From the NCBI RefSeq assembly GCF_012720115.1, contig NZ_VNWN01000002.1, positions 744,001-808,000 of the forward strand: a stretch of 64,000 nt of DNA, in the 5' to 3' direction. Below, piece after piece: positions 17,226 through 24,893 of this stretch. The stretch is from Sneathiella chinensis. GTDB taxonomy: Bacteria; Pseudomonadota; Alphaproteobacteria; Sneathiellales; Sneathiellaceae. The notes beneath the pieces are model-generated. The model worked only from the letters and a program-made list of their open reading frames with translations, had not been told where the DNA came from and did not search any database. Within the stretch, counting starts at the first letter, position 1, and every line of letters starts with the position of its first letter. Position numbers and translations under genes: made by a program.

Positions 17226-17771
17226 TTACTCGGGAGCGGTATAGCGTTCGCCCACATTCTCGAAACCGGTGTCATATCCCCAGCCATCCCGCTCTGCGGC
17301 GAGAATGATATTGGCGCAGGCCCGAGAATCGGACAGGGCGTCATGGTGGTCAAGATCGAGCCCCAGGAAATGTGCCACATTGGGCAATTTTGTCGGGCGG
17401 ATTTCCCACATGCTTCGGGCCAGTTTCACAGTGCAGACAAACTCTGTCTCCGGGGCGTTCAGGCCATAGGTGTCGCAGCAGCTTTTCAGGACCTTTGAAT
17501 CAAACCCGGAATTGTGGGCCGCCAGAAAGTCGATGCCGTCGAAGAAGGGGGCGATTTCCGGCCAGAGCGCCTGGAAAACCGGCTCGTCTTTCACATCCAG
17601 CCAGGTCAGGCCGTGAATATGGGTGAAATAGAATTCGGGGGTTGGCGGTTGGATCAGCCGGGCTTCTTCGGCGACGATAACGCCATTTTCCGCGCGAACG
17701 AGGCCAATGGCGCAGGCGCTGTCAGAGGCGTAGTTGGCGGTTTCAAAATCGATTGCAAGAAAAGTGCTCAT
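17226..17771 (-). CDS. 3'-5' exonuclease (DnaQ/RNase T superfamily)
   Basis: 181 residues. DEDDh exonuclease motifs in order: Exo I AIDFETANY (residues 6-14), Exo II AAHNSGFD near 85, and Exo III HDALSDSRACANI near 145, with the acidic residues and the motif-III His present. It should degrade single-stranded nucleic acid 3' to 5' with two metal ions. Stand-alone members act in repair or RNA turnover. The ATG is the only good start. It has no operon partner, the neighbouring acyl-CoA synthetase being separated by a terminator. Confidence 0.9.
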   Translation of the reverse strand: MSTFLAIDFETANYASDSACAIGLVRAENGVIVAEEARLIQPPTPEFYFTHIHGLTWLDVKDEPVFQALWPEIAPFFDGIDFLAAHNSGFDSKVLKSCCDTYGLNAPETEFVCTVKLARSMWEIRPTKLPNVAHFLGLDLDHHDALSDSRACANIILAAERDGWGYDTGFENVGERYTAPE

Positions 17772-17788
17772 GCCCGGAGCATAAAATA

Positions 17789-17817
17789 AAACTCCCGGAG
17801 GGTCACCCCGGGAGTTT
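17789..17817 (-). terminator. Rho-independent terminator after the acyl-CoA synthetase gene
   Basis: Stem AACTCCCGG / CCGGGAGTT around a 9-base loop. Read leftward it is followed by TTTTATTTTA. It lies about 40 bases past the stop of the synthetase gene. Confidence 0.8.
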
Positions 17818-17856
17818 CGTAAAAAGCAGGTCTGTTGTCGATTGGCTGCAGATGGA

Positions 17857-19578
17857 TTAGCCAGCCTTTGACGACACCTTTTTACGGGCTTCGAATTTTT
17901 GCCGCTCTTCTTCCACCAGTTCCTTCTTGGACAGCTTCCCGACCAGTGTTTTCGGAAGTTCGGGGCGGAACTCTAGGGCGGCAGGCAGTTCATGCTTGCC
18001 AAGCTTGTCGGCCAGAAATTCCCGCAGGCTTGCCAGTGTGAATTCGGGCTGTCCCTGTCTCAGTTTGACAAAGGCCTTGGCTGCTTCTCCGCGATATTCG
18101 TCGGGAATTCCGACCACGGTGACTTCCTCAACGGCGGGATGCTCAAAGATGGCTTCCTCGATGATGCGGGGATACACGTTGAAACCACCGGACGTGATCA
18201 TGTCCTTGGTGCGATCAACAATATGCATATAGCCGTCTTCATCCAGATACCCCGTATCCCCGGTCAGGAAGAAATCGCCAACAAAGGCCTCGGCCGTGGC
18301 TTCGGGCTTGTTCCAGTATCCCTTCATCACATTGGGGCCCTTGATGGCAATCTCGCCAATTTCGCCGACAGGCATGATTTTGGTCTTGTCGGCCACATCA
18401 AGGATGCGGATTTCAATGCCGGGTGCGGGAACCCCTGCGGCCCCCGGAACAACCTTGTCGGTCATGGGGGTGGTGGTGCCGGACGGGGACGTTTCCGTCA
18501 TGCCCCATCCTTCCAGAAGGCGGCAGCCGGTGACGCGCTGGAAATGCTCCTGAACTTCAAGCGGTAGCGGCGCCCCGCCGGATGCACAGAATTTCAGGGA
18601 ACTCAGGTCGTAATTGGCGACGTCCGGATGGTTGGCAATGGCCATATACATGGTTGGGACGCCGGGGAACACGGTGGGCTTTTTCTTGTCCAGATCCTTC
18701 ATCACGTCAATCAGTTCAAACTTGGGATGCAGGATCAACTCGTACCCACCCGAAATCCCGAAGGTCATGTTGACGGTCAGGGCATAGATGTGGAAAAGCG
18801 GCAGAACCGCCAGAACCCGTTCCTGCCCGTCGATCAGAACCCCGTCGTCGCCCTGCTGCATGGCACGGAGCTGCTGGCAGGCGGCAACCAGATTGCGATG
18901 GGTCAGCATGGCCCCCTTGGGCAGGCCCGTGGTGCCGCCGGTATATTGCAGAACGGCAACGCAATCGGCCGGGTCCTCTACAGGCACCACGCTGCAGTTC
19001 CCGTCATTGTTCAGCAGGGACTTGAAGGTCACATGCTTGTCATCCTTCGGGATGGAGGCAATTTCCTTGGCGCGGACGATGGGGTACAGCAGGTTCTTGG
19101 GGAAGGGAAGGACTTCTTTCAGGTTGCCCACAATCACTTTCTTGAGGCGCGAGCGTCCCAGAAGGCTGCCAATATTCGGATACAGGGCCTTCACGTCCAG
19201 CGTGATCATGATATCGGTCTGGCTATCCTCGATCTTGTGGAGGAGTTCCCGTTCCGCATCGAGCGGGGAATAGTTTACGACCGTTCCGCCCGCTTTCAGG
19301 ATGGCAAAGAAGCAAATGATGTAGTGAGGGCTGTTGGGCAGATACAATCCGACATGAACGCCTTTCTTGACGCCAAGCTCCTGTAGCCCCTTGGTGGCCC
19401 GGTTCACCATATCGTCCAGTTCCGAATAGGTGATTTTCTTGTCCATAAAATCGATGGCAAAATTGTCCGGCCATTTCCGGACGGTGTCATCCAGAATGCT
19501 GTAGACCGGTTTGTTCTCGATCTCGATTTCCCATTTCACGCCGGCCGGATAGGACTTTTCCCAAGAAAAATCTGACAT
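17857..19578 (-). CDS. fadD: long-chain fatty acid--CoA ligase (AMP-forming)
   Basis: 573 residues. ANL-superfamily motifs: the phosphate loop YTGGTTGLPKGAMLTH near residue 215, GWGMTETSP near 345, YLDEDGYMHIVDRTKD near 435, and GGFNVYPRIIEEA. The C-terminal lysine region is KTLVGKLSKKELVEEE. It activates a free acid to acyl-AMP and then acyl-CoA, feeding the many CoA-ester enzymes nearby. It could serve as the synthetase of the terpenoid pathway (AtuH role) or as a general FadD. It is transcribed leftward alone and ends at a terminator. Confidence 0.92.
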   Translation of the reverse strand: MSDFSWEKSYPAGVKWEIEIENKPVYSILDDTVRKWPDNFAIDFMDKKITYSELDDMVNRATKGLQELGVKKGVHVGLYLPNSPHYIICFFAILKAGGTVVNYSPLDAERELLHKIEDSQTDIMITLDVKALYPNIGSLLGRSRLKKVIVGNLKEVLPFPKNLLYPIVRAKEIASIPKDDKHVTFKSLLNNDGNCSVVPVEDPADCVAVLQYTGGTTGLPKGAMLTHRNLVAACQQLRAMQQGDDGVLIDGQERVLAVLPLFHIYALTVNMTFGISGGYELILHPKFELIDVMKDLDKKKPTVFPGVPTMYMAIANHPDVANYDLSSLKFCASGGAPLPLEVQEHFQRVTGCRLLEGWGMTETSPSGTTTPMTDKVVPGAAGVPAPGIEIRILDVADKTKIMPVGEIGEIAIKGPNVMKGYWNKPEATAEAFVGDFFLTGDTGYLDEDGYMHIVDRTKDMITSGGFNVYPRIIEEAIFEHPAVEEVTVVGIPDEYRGEAAKAFVKLRQGQPEFTLASLREFLADKLGKHELPAALEFRPELPKTLVGKLSKKELVEEERQKFEARKKVSSKAG

Positions 19579-19909
19579 CTTTTCCCTCTAAAAATAAAGC
19601 GTTCCCTATATTATTCTTTTTATGTACACGTTACGGTGATCGGGCAACGCGGTCAAAGAAAATCGCAAGGGGAAATTCCCGGTCTGCCAATGACGGGCGT
19701 GCCGTAAGATCTGTTTCCTTCAAGTTGTTGAAGGGATTGGGGTTTTCTCCTTTTCTCTCAGCCTTTTGCGCGGCGTAGTCCGTCGAGGCAATAGGGAAAG
19801 CCGCTTGTCTGTCCGGCGAGAAAAAGCGGTTCCATGACCCGATCGGACAGGAAGACGGATTAGTCTGTCATGCGTAAAAGTGTGAAATTTTCACATTCAG
19901 ACGTATGAT
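19579..19909. other. gene-free stretch of 331 bases
   Basis: No convincing coding frame. It contains the upstream region of the acyl-CoA synthetase gene (AT-rich, with CGTAACGTG on the - strand), a hairpin CCTTCAA-GTTG-TTGAAGG (19717-19734), and a palindrome TGTGAAA-T-TTTCACA (19881-19895) just past the stop of the PLP dehydratase gene. The hairpin and palindrome could be terminators or operators. A small RNA is possible but unsupported. Confidence 0.5.
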
Positions 19910-20848
19910 TTAATCCGCAAACCCGTCTGGACCCGCCCCGCAGATGATAACGCCGGTTTTTTCGTTCTTGGCTGGCTGGTAAGTCCCGCTTCTAAGCGCC
20001 GCGATGGCCGCGGCGGCGGCAAGCTCTGTTGCAATGCCACAGGCCGACCACAGCCATTTCGCGCTTTCCTCCATCGCCTGATCCGAAACCAGAAGAATGT
20101 CGTCGACGTGACCCGAGATGATCTCCAGATTGAGGGGGGCGGAGCATCGGGGGGCCAGTGTGCCAGCCCGCGTTGCAATCCGCTCCAGCGTGACCAGTTT
20201 TCCTTCCTTCAGGCTGTCATGGAGCGTCGGGGCGCCCTCGGCCTCAATGCCGATGATGCGGATATCAGGGTTGATCAGTTTGGCGGCCGACGCCACACCG
20301 GCGATCAGGCCCCCGCCGCCGATGGCAACCAGCAGTGTATCCAGTTCCGGGGCCTGCTTCAGAAGTTCAAGGGTGATGGTGCCTTGACCTTCAATAACCG
20401 TTTTATCGGCAAAAGGATGGATATAGGTCTTGCCCTGCTCCCGCTCGGCGGCAAGGGCCAGGGCATTGGCATCGTCCCAGACGGCACCTTTCACGATGAC
20501 CTCGGTCGCGATGGTTCGCAGTTTGTCGATTTTGCCTTGCGGGGTGTTTTCGGGCAGGTGGATGGTGGTGGGCGTCCCGGTGATGGTGCCGGCGGTGGCG
20601 ACCCCCATTCCGTGGTTGCCGCCGGACGCCGTCACAAGGCCCCGTTCCAGTTTTGCGGGGTCAAGGCCCAGAACAGTATTCATGGCGCCCCGTATCTTGA
20701 AGGACCCGGAGACCTGAAGGTTTTCAAGTTTGAGCGTGACCGGCAAGCCATTGTCGAGGGTCACGTCCAGCGTTGGGGTGCGGCGGATGTAGGGGGAGAG
20801 GCGATCGAGCGCCGATGTAAAATCCACCAGTGAAAAATACTCGTTCAT
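19910..20848 (-). CDS. threonine/serine dehydratase-like PLP enzyme
   Basis: 312 residues, fold type II PLP enzyme. The lysine that binds PLP lies in SGSFKIRGA near residue 55. The substrate loop is ASGGNHGMGVA and the phosphate-binding glycine loop AIGGGGLIAG. It probably deaminates threonine or serine to the 2-oxo acid. Without a C-terminal ACT domain it looks catabolic rather than biosynthetic. I chose the ATG at NEYFSLVD; a longer frame upstream has Cys-rich content unlike the family. No ribosome site is visible before this ATG, so the start is uncertain. Transcribed divergently from the isomerase gene. Confidence 0.85.
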   Translation of the reverse strand: MNEYFSLVDFTSALDRLSPYIRRTPTLDVTLDNGLPVTLKLENLQVSGSFKIRGAMNTVLGLDPAKLERGLVTASGGNHGMGVATAGTITGTPTTIHLPENTPQGKIDKLRTIATEVIVKGAVWDDANALALAAEREQGKTYIHPFADKTVIEGQGTITLELLKQAPELDTLLVAIGGGGLIAGVASAAKLINPDIRIIGIEAEGAPTLHDSLKEGKLVTLERIATRAGTLAPRCSAPLNLEIISGHVDDILLVSDQAMEESAKWLWSACGIATELAAAAAIAALRSGTYQPAKNEKTGVIICGAGPDGFAD

Positions 20849-20949
20849 AGTCGGGGTATATCGCTTATTTCGCAAGAAAGGGGTTGAAACTGTCTGGAGT
20901 ATGCCTCTCAATAAACGGGTAACGCAACCGCAGAGAAGAAAGAATAAAA

Positions 20950-21801
20950 ATGGCTTTCGAGACACTGGACTTTACCGTTGAAAATCACATTGCCCATATT
21001 CGCCTGAACCGCCCAGCCAAACTGAACACCCTGATCATGGAATTCTGGCAGGAAATGGTCGATGTTTTTGCTCAGATTGAGCAGACACCGGAGGCGCGGG
21101 TTGTGGTGATCTCGTCAACCGGAAAGCATTTTACCGCAGGGCTGGACCTGTCCGCTTTCGGGTCTCTGGCCGCGGAAATGTCAACAGCATCCGATCCGGC
21201 CCGCATTCGGGAACAGATGCGAAACAATGTGCAGGAGATGCAGGAAAGTTTCACAGTGATCGAGAAATGCCGCCTGCCGGTGATCGCTGCCGTGCAGGGG
21301 GGATGTATTGGCGGCGGGGTTGATCTGATATCCGCCTGTGACATGCGTTATTGCACGGATGACGCCTTCTTCTGCATTCAGGAAATCAATATCGGCATGA
21401 CGGCAGATGTGGGAACCCTGCAGCGGTTGCCGCACCTGATCCCGTCCGGGCTGGTTCGCGAACTGTCCTATACCGGGCGCCGGATGCCTGCGGATGAGGC
21501 CCGCGAGGCCGGACTGGTCAACCGGGTATATGGCTCTTTGGATGCCATGATCGCGGGGGTGATGGAAATTGCCGCCGTCATTGCCTCGAAATCGCCGCTT
21601 GCAATTCATGGCACCAAGGAAATGCTGAACTACACGCGGGATCACAGCGTGGATGATGCGCTAAACTATATGGCGGTCTGGCAGTCTGGGATGTTTTTCT
21701 CGAATGACCTGTTCGAGGCCGCCGCCGCCAATAGTGAAAAGCGCCCGCCGGTTTTCGAGAATTTGCTGCCCCCCAAAAAGCTGGTGCGCCGCAAGCCCTG
21801 A
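20950..21801 (+). CDS. crotonase, delta(3,5)-delta(2,4)-dienoyl-CoA isomerase (ECH1)-like
   Basis: 283 residues, crotonase fold. GKHFTAGLDLSAF and GGCIGGGVDLISACDMRYC form the oxyanion region. QEINIGMTADVGTLQRLP follows, matching the ECH1 pattern in which Asp (GGVD), Glu (QEI) and Asp (ADVG) are catalytic; all three are present. It would shift double bonds of 3,5-dienoyl-CoAs so that odd-position unsaturated acyl chains can re-enter beta-oxidation. A plain enoyl-CoA hydratase is less likely given the TADVG motif. It is monocistronic and faces a convergent thioesterase gene. Confidence 0.88.
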   Translation: MAFETLDFTVENHIAHIRLNRPAKLNTLIMEFWQEMVDVFAQIEQTPEARVVVISSTGKHFTAGLDLSAFGSLAAEMSTASDPARIREQMRNNVQEMQESFTVIEKCRLPVIAAVQGGCIGGGVDLISACDMRYCTDDAFFCIQEINIGMTADVGTLQRLPHLIPSGLVRELSYTGRRMPADEAREAGLVNRVYGSLDAMIAGVMEIAAVIASKSPLAIHGTKEMLNYTRDHSVDDALNYMAVWQSGMFFSNDLFEAAAANSEKRPPVFENLLPPKKLVRRKP

Positions 21802-21833
21802 TCTTGGGCGGGCCCGTTGAAGGCCGGGGCGTC

Positions 21834-22247
21834 TTAGCGCCCCAGAACCTTCCAGATGCCGTCGGCGGTCAGCACAATGCGGTCGCCGGCGTAAAGTTCG
21901 CCGCGAATGAACACAACGGACACGCCCTGCCGGGTGATATGGCCCTTCATTTCCAGCCATTCGCCGGGTTTCGCGCTGGAAACGAAGTCGAAATTCAGGC
22001 TGATGGTGGCGCAGGGCTTTCGCCCGGTGGCCCGCCAGACCATCTGGCCCAGCGTTTCATCCATGAAGCTCATCATCATGCCGCCATGGATGATCCCGTT
22101 GGCATTGCAATGGGTTTCATCCGCGAAAAAGCCGAACCGATAGAGGTCCTCATCTTCCTTCTTGAAGTAGAGAGGCCCGATTTTTTCGGGGAAGCGTTTG
22201 GGGGAGTGATATTTCCGGAACCCCTCCGGAATGGAAATGTCTGACAT
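21834..22247 (-). CDS. PaaI family hotdog thioesterase
   Basis: 137 residues from the ATG that follows AGGTAGGGTCC. The PaaI-type motif is NANGIIHGGMMMSFMDETLG (residues about 48-67), with HGG and the catalytic Asp of the family (MDE). It hydrolyses an aryl- or acyl-CoA thioester in the cytoplasm and may relieve CoA trapping. It is convergent with the dienoyl-CoA isomerase gene, 32 bases apart, and close to a DUF1508 gene on the same strand. Confidence 0.88.
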   Translation of the reverse strand: MSDISIPEGFRKYHSPKRFPEKIGPLYFKKEDEDLYRFGFFADETHCNANGIIHGGMMMSFMDETLGQMVWRATGRKPCATISLNFDFVSSAKPGEWLEMKGHITRQGVSVVFIRGELYAGDRIVLTADGIWKVLGR

Positions 22248-22316
22248 GGACCCTACCTGTTTTTTGGCAGGCAGGGTATGATGTTTTTTCATTCGTAGCA
22301 ACAGCCTTGACGGGAG

Positions 22317-22345
22317 GGGGAAGCCGGGCGGTAGCGGGCTTCCCC
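22317..22345 (-). terminator. stem-loop after the DUF1508 gene, possible terminator
   Basis: Stem GGGGAAGCC / GGCTTCCCC (9 bp, 11-base loop) directly past the DUF1508 stop on the - strand. There is no T-tract, so function is uncertain. Confidence 0.4.
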
Positions 22346-22351
22346 GTCCGC

Positions 22352-22537
22352 TTATTCGGTTGCGTTGAAGCCGTTTCGTTCCGCATTGGAAAGGCAGTCG
22401 GAAAGGTCCGAGTAGCCTTGAGTGGAGGCCCCGACGATCCGGCCATTGGGGGCGGTGCGGCGCCAGCGCCATTTGCGTTTGCGCGGGTCATCATCCTGAT
22501 AGAATTCCCACTTGTCGTTCTGTCCCTTGCTGCTCAT
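22352..22537 (-). CDS. DUF1508 (YegP-type) small protein, single repeat
   Basis: 61 residues. The conserved DUF1508 pattern is clear: WEFYQDDD, then WRWRRTAPNGRIVGASTQGY and the DC--NA-RNG end. E. coli YegP has two such repeats; this protein has one. The ATG follows GGAGAAGAC. The family function is unknown. It is probably monocistronic. Confidence 0.9.
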   Translation of the reverse strand: MSSKGQNDKWEFYQDDDPRKRKWRWRRTAPNGRIVGASTQGYSDLSDCLSNAERNGFNATE

Positions 22538-22664
22538 TGTCTTCTCCGTGTTTCGGGTGATGGGACAAGGACGGCTTGCCGGTGCGTCTGTGAGCCGGAA
22601 TTCCGTATTATTTGGCAAGACCTTGTAGTAGGCTTTTCGGATGCAGGCTTGGGGGGTGTTTGGG

Positions 22665-22910
22665 ATGAAAAGTTTTGAAGTGTCGATTGATGAGATTTAT
22701 GTTCCCGCCGGAAAGCGAAAGGCCATCAGCCCTGAACGGGTTGAGGCGTTGGCCGCAGACATCCTTGAAAAGGGGCAGGTGACGCCGGTTCAGGTCAGGT
22801 TGGGCAAGGAACGGTATGTCCTGATTGAAGGGGGCCACCGGATCGAGGCCCTCAAGGCCCTTGGCGAGGACATTGTGATTGCAAGGCTTGTACAGGCAAG
22901 AAAGCATTAA
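22665..22910 (+). CDS. stand-alone ParB/sulfiredoxin-fold protein
   Basis: 81 residues. It consists only of the ParB N-terminal (ParB/Srx) fold: VSIDEIYVPAGKRKAISPER, ALAADILEKGQVTPVQVR, then the box LIEGGHRIEALKALG, which replaces the GERR box of chromosome-partitioning ParB. No helix-turn-helix or dimer domain follows, so a chromosome-segregation role is unlikely. Nucleotide binding is possible. The ATG at 22665 follows GGGGGGTGTTTGGG; an ATG eight codons upstream is an alternative. It lies three bases before yjbQ, so the two are probably one operon. Confidence 0.8.
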   Translation: MKSFEVSIDEIYVPAGKRKAISPERVEALAADILEKGQVTPVQVRLGKERYVLIEGGHRIEALKALGEDIVIARLVQARKH

Positions 22911-22913
22911 GGC

Positions 22914-23348
22914 ATGATAGGGCAGAAAAGTGGCACGCTGACCGTGGAAACACCGGGCAGGGGCATGACGGATATCACGGGGGAAATCACCCGGTGGCTT
23001 CAGGATGTCGGTTTTGAGGAGGGCATTTTGACCGTCTTTATCCAACACAGTTCCGCATCGCTGACCATACAGGAAAATGCCGACCCGGATGTGCAATATG
23101 ATCTGGATGATTTCCTCGGGCGGGTGGTTCCGGACACGCCGTCCCTATACCGGCATACGGCGGAAGGCGCCGATGACATGCCTGCCCATATCCGCAGTGC
23201 ACTCACCGATGTGTCGCTCAGTATCCCGGTTCTGGATGGGCGGATGCGCCTTGGGACATGGCAGGGGGTCTATGTGTTTGAACACAGGACCAGCCCCCAT
23301 CGGCGAAAGCTGGCCTTGCATGTCATGGGAACCTTCGGCGGGCTTTAG
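22914..23348 (+). CDS. yjbQ: YjbQ/UPF0047 family protein (secondary thiamine-phosphate synthase-like)
   Basis: 144 residues. UPF0047 motifs are complete: VFIQHSSASLTIQENAD with the conserved His, YRHTAEGADDMPAHIRSAL, and LGTWQGVYVFEHR. Members have weak thiamine-phosphate synthase activity and unknown main function. It overlaps the stop of the convergent M20 peptidase gene by four bases. It probably shares a transcript with the ParB-fold gene immediately upstream. Confidence 0.92.
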   Translation: MIGQKSGTLTVETPGRGMTDITGEITRWLQDVGFEEGILTVFIQHSSASLTIQENADPDVQYDLDDFLGRVVPDTPSLYRHTAEGADDMPAHIRSALTDVSLSIPVLDGRMRLGTWQGVYVFEHRTSPHRRKLALHVMGTFGGL

Positions 23349-24802
23349 CCTGCATTCTCCATCAATCGGATATAGAAGCGGATGATTTCGGCATAATTGT
23401 CGATCATGATCCGCTCGTTAGTGCCATGAACGCGCGGCAGGTCCGTCTTGGAAAAGCGCATGGGCAGGAACCGGTAGCTGTCCTCGGCAAGGGCTTCATA
23501 ATGCTTGGTATCGGACCCTGCCAGCATCAGGCCTGGTGACACCAGCACATCGGGCAACACCTCGTTGATTGTTTTTTGCACAAGGGCAAAATGATCGCTT
23601 GTCGAACTGGACACCTTCGAGGGTTCATTGCCCTGTTTGATGGAAACCTCGATGGCCGGGTCATTGATGGTTGTGCGGATATGATCAAGGATGCCGTCAA
23701 CCGTATCGCCGGGCAACAGCCGGAAATTGACGGTTGCGGTTGCCGTGCTCGGTAACACGTTGTCCTTGGTGCCGCCATTGACGATGGTCGCCGCCGTTGT
23801 GGTCCGTACCATGGCGTTGGTCGTCCCGCCCTTCGCCAGTTGAGAGACCAGAACCGGTTCCAGAAGCCAGCGATTTGAAATGACACTGCGAAGCGACAGC
23901 GGCATATGAGGCGACAGGGTTTCCAGCATGTCCGAAACCGGTCGGCGCAGGGCCGCAGGCAGGCGGTTTTCTTCCAACCGTGTAATAGCCTTGGAAATTT
24001 TCCCGACGGCGGTTTCCCGCGGCGGCATGGAGGAATGGCCCCCCGTTGCCGTCGCGGTCAGGTGAACGGTCAGGTATCCCTTTTCAGCCAGGGCGATGAA
24101 GGCGATCGGATCGTCAATGCCGGGCATCAGGCCCTGCACAATCACCATCCCCTCGTCCAGTGTGAAGGCCAGTTGAACGCCCTGTTCCTTCAGATAGGCG
24201 GCGATCTGGCCGGCGCCGTTCTTGCCGCCGACCTCTTCGTCATGGCCAAAGGCGAAATAAAGGCTGCGTTCCGGTTGGTGCCCCTGTGCCAGATGATATT
24301 CCGCGGCCTCAAGAATGGCGAAGACAGACAGCTTGTCGTCCAGAGTTCCGCGTCCCCAGATCGCCCCGTCGACAATTTTCCCGGAAAAGGGCGGATGGTC
24401 CCAGTTGTCTTCCGTTCCCGGTTCGATGGGGACCACATCCATATGGCCCATCAGCAGGATCGGCTTGAGGGACGGGTTGCTGCCCTCCCACCTGTAAAGC
24501 AGGCTATGCCCCCCGATTACCTGTCTTTTGAGGTTGGCGGCAACCAACGGGTAGGAACGGTCGATATGGGCGTGAAGTTTTTCAAATTCCGCGACCTCCA
24601 CCGGGGCGTCATGGGCATGGGAAATGGTTCTCATGGTGACGGCTGTGGCCAGACGAAGCGCGGCGGCATTCGTATCGATGGCGACTTCCGGAATGGATGC
24701 CACGGTGTCGGTCTTTACGGTGTTTGTCAGTGTGTTGAAAACAAGGACGCCGATCAGTACCAGCAGCCCGGCTCCCAAAAGCAGAAGAATTCTTTTTATC
24801 AA
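23345..24802 (-). CDS. M20 family metallopeptidase, membrane-anchored (PM20D1-like)
   Basis: 485 residues. The N-terminus is a single membrane anchor (LLLLGAGLLVLIGVLVF, residues 5-21). The catalytic domain carries the zinc/cobalt ligands in LMGHMDVVP (His, Asp), GTLDDK and FGHDEEVGG (the Glu pair), plus a dimerisation domain with GGHSSMPP. It resembles carboxypeptidase S / PM20D1, which hydrolyse or form N-acyl amino acids. The active domain should face the periplasm. A 15-bp inverted repeat lies 39 bases upstream. Confidence 0.9.
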   Translation of the reverse strand: MIKRILLLLGAGLLVLIGVLVFNTLTNTVKTDTVASIPEVAIDTNAAALRLATAVTMRTISHAHDAPVEVAEFEKLHAHIDRSYPLVAANLKRQVIGGHSLLYRWEGSNPSLKPILLMGHMDVVPIEPGTEDNWDHPPFSGKIVDGAIWGRGTLDDKLSVFAILEAAEYHLAQGHQPERSLYFAFGHDEEVGGKNGAGQIAAYLKEQGVQLAFTLDEGMVIVQGLMPGIDDPIAFIALAEKGYLTVHLTATATGGHSSMPPRETAVGKISKAITRLEENRLPAALRRPVSDMLETLSPHMPLSLRSVISNRWLLEPVLVSQLAKGGTTNAMVRTTTAATIVNGGTKDNVLPSTATATVNFRLLPGDTVDGILDHIRTTINDPAIEVSIKQGNEPSKVSSSTSDHFALVQKTINEVLPDVLVSPGLMLAGSDTKHYEALAEDSYRFLPMRFSKTDLPRVHGTNERIMIDNYAEIIRFYIRLMENAG

Positions 24803-24840
24803 TGCCCCCTCCCGTTTTTTGTCTTTCGGGGCATTTTAGA

Positions 24841-24880
24841 GCGTTCCCTCTATAATGATAGTCTTTTATAGAGGGAACGC
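24841..24880. repeat. perfect 15-bp inverted repeat
   Basis: GCGTTCCCTCTATAA and TTATAGAGGGAACGC flank the 10-base loop TGATAGTCTT. It lies between the stop of the aldehyde dehydrogenase gene and the start of the M20 gene (both leftward), so it may be a terminator, though no T-tract follows, or an operator/promoter element. A partial copy, GCGTTCCCTATATTAT, sits just upstream of the acyl-CoA synthetase gene near 19599. Confidence 0.6.
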
Positions 24881-24893
24881 ATGCAGGTCAAAA

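Noticed and set aside
24841-24880. The GGGAAC motif as an EcfG-type general-stress promoter
   Set aside because: GGGAAC is present but no CGTT follows at the required 16-17 bases.
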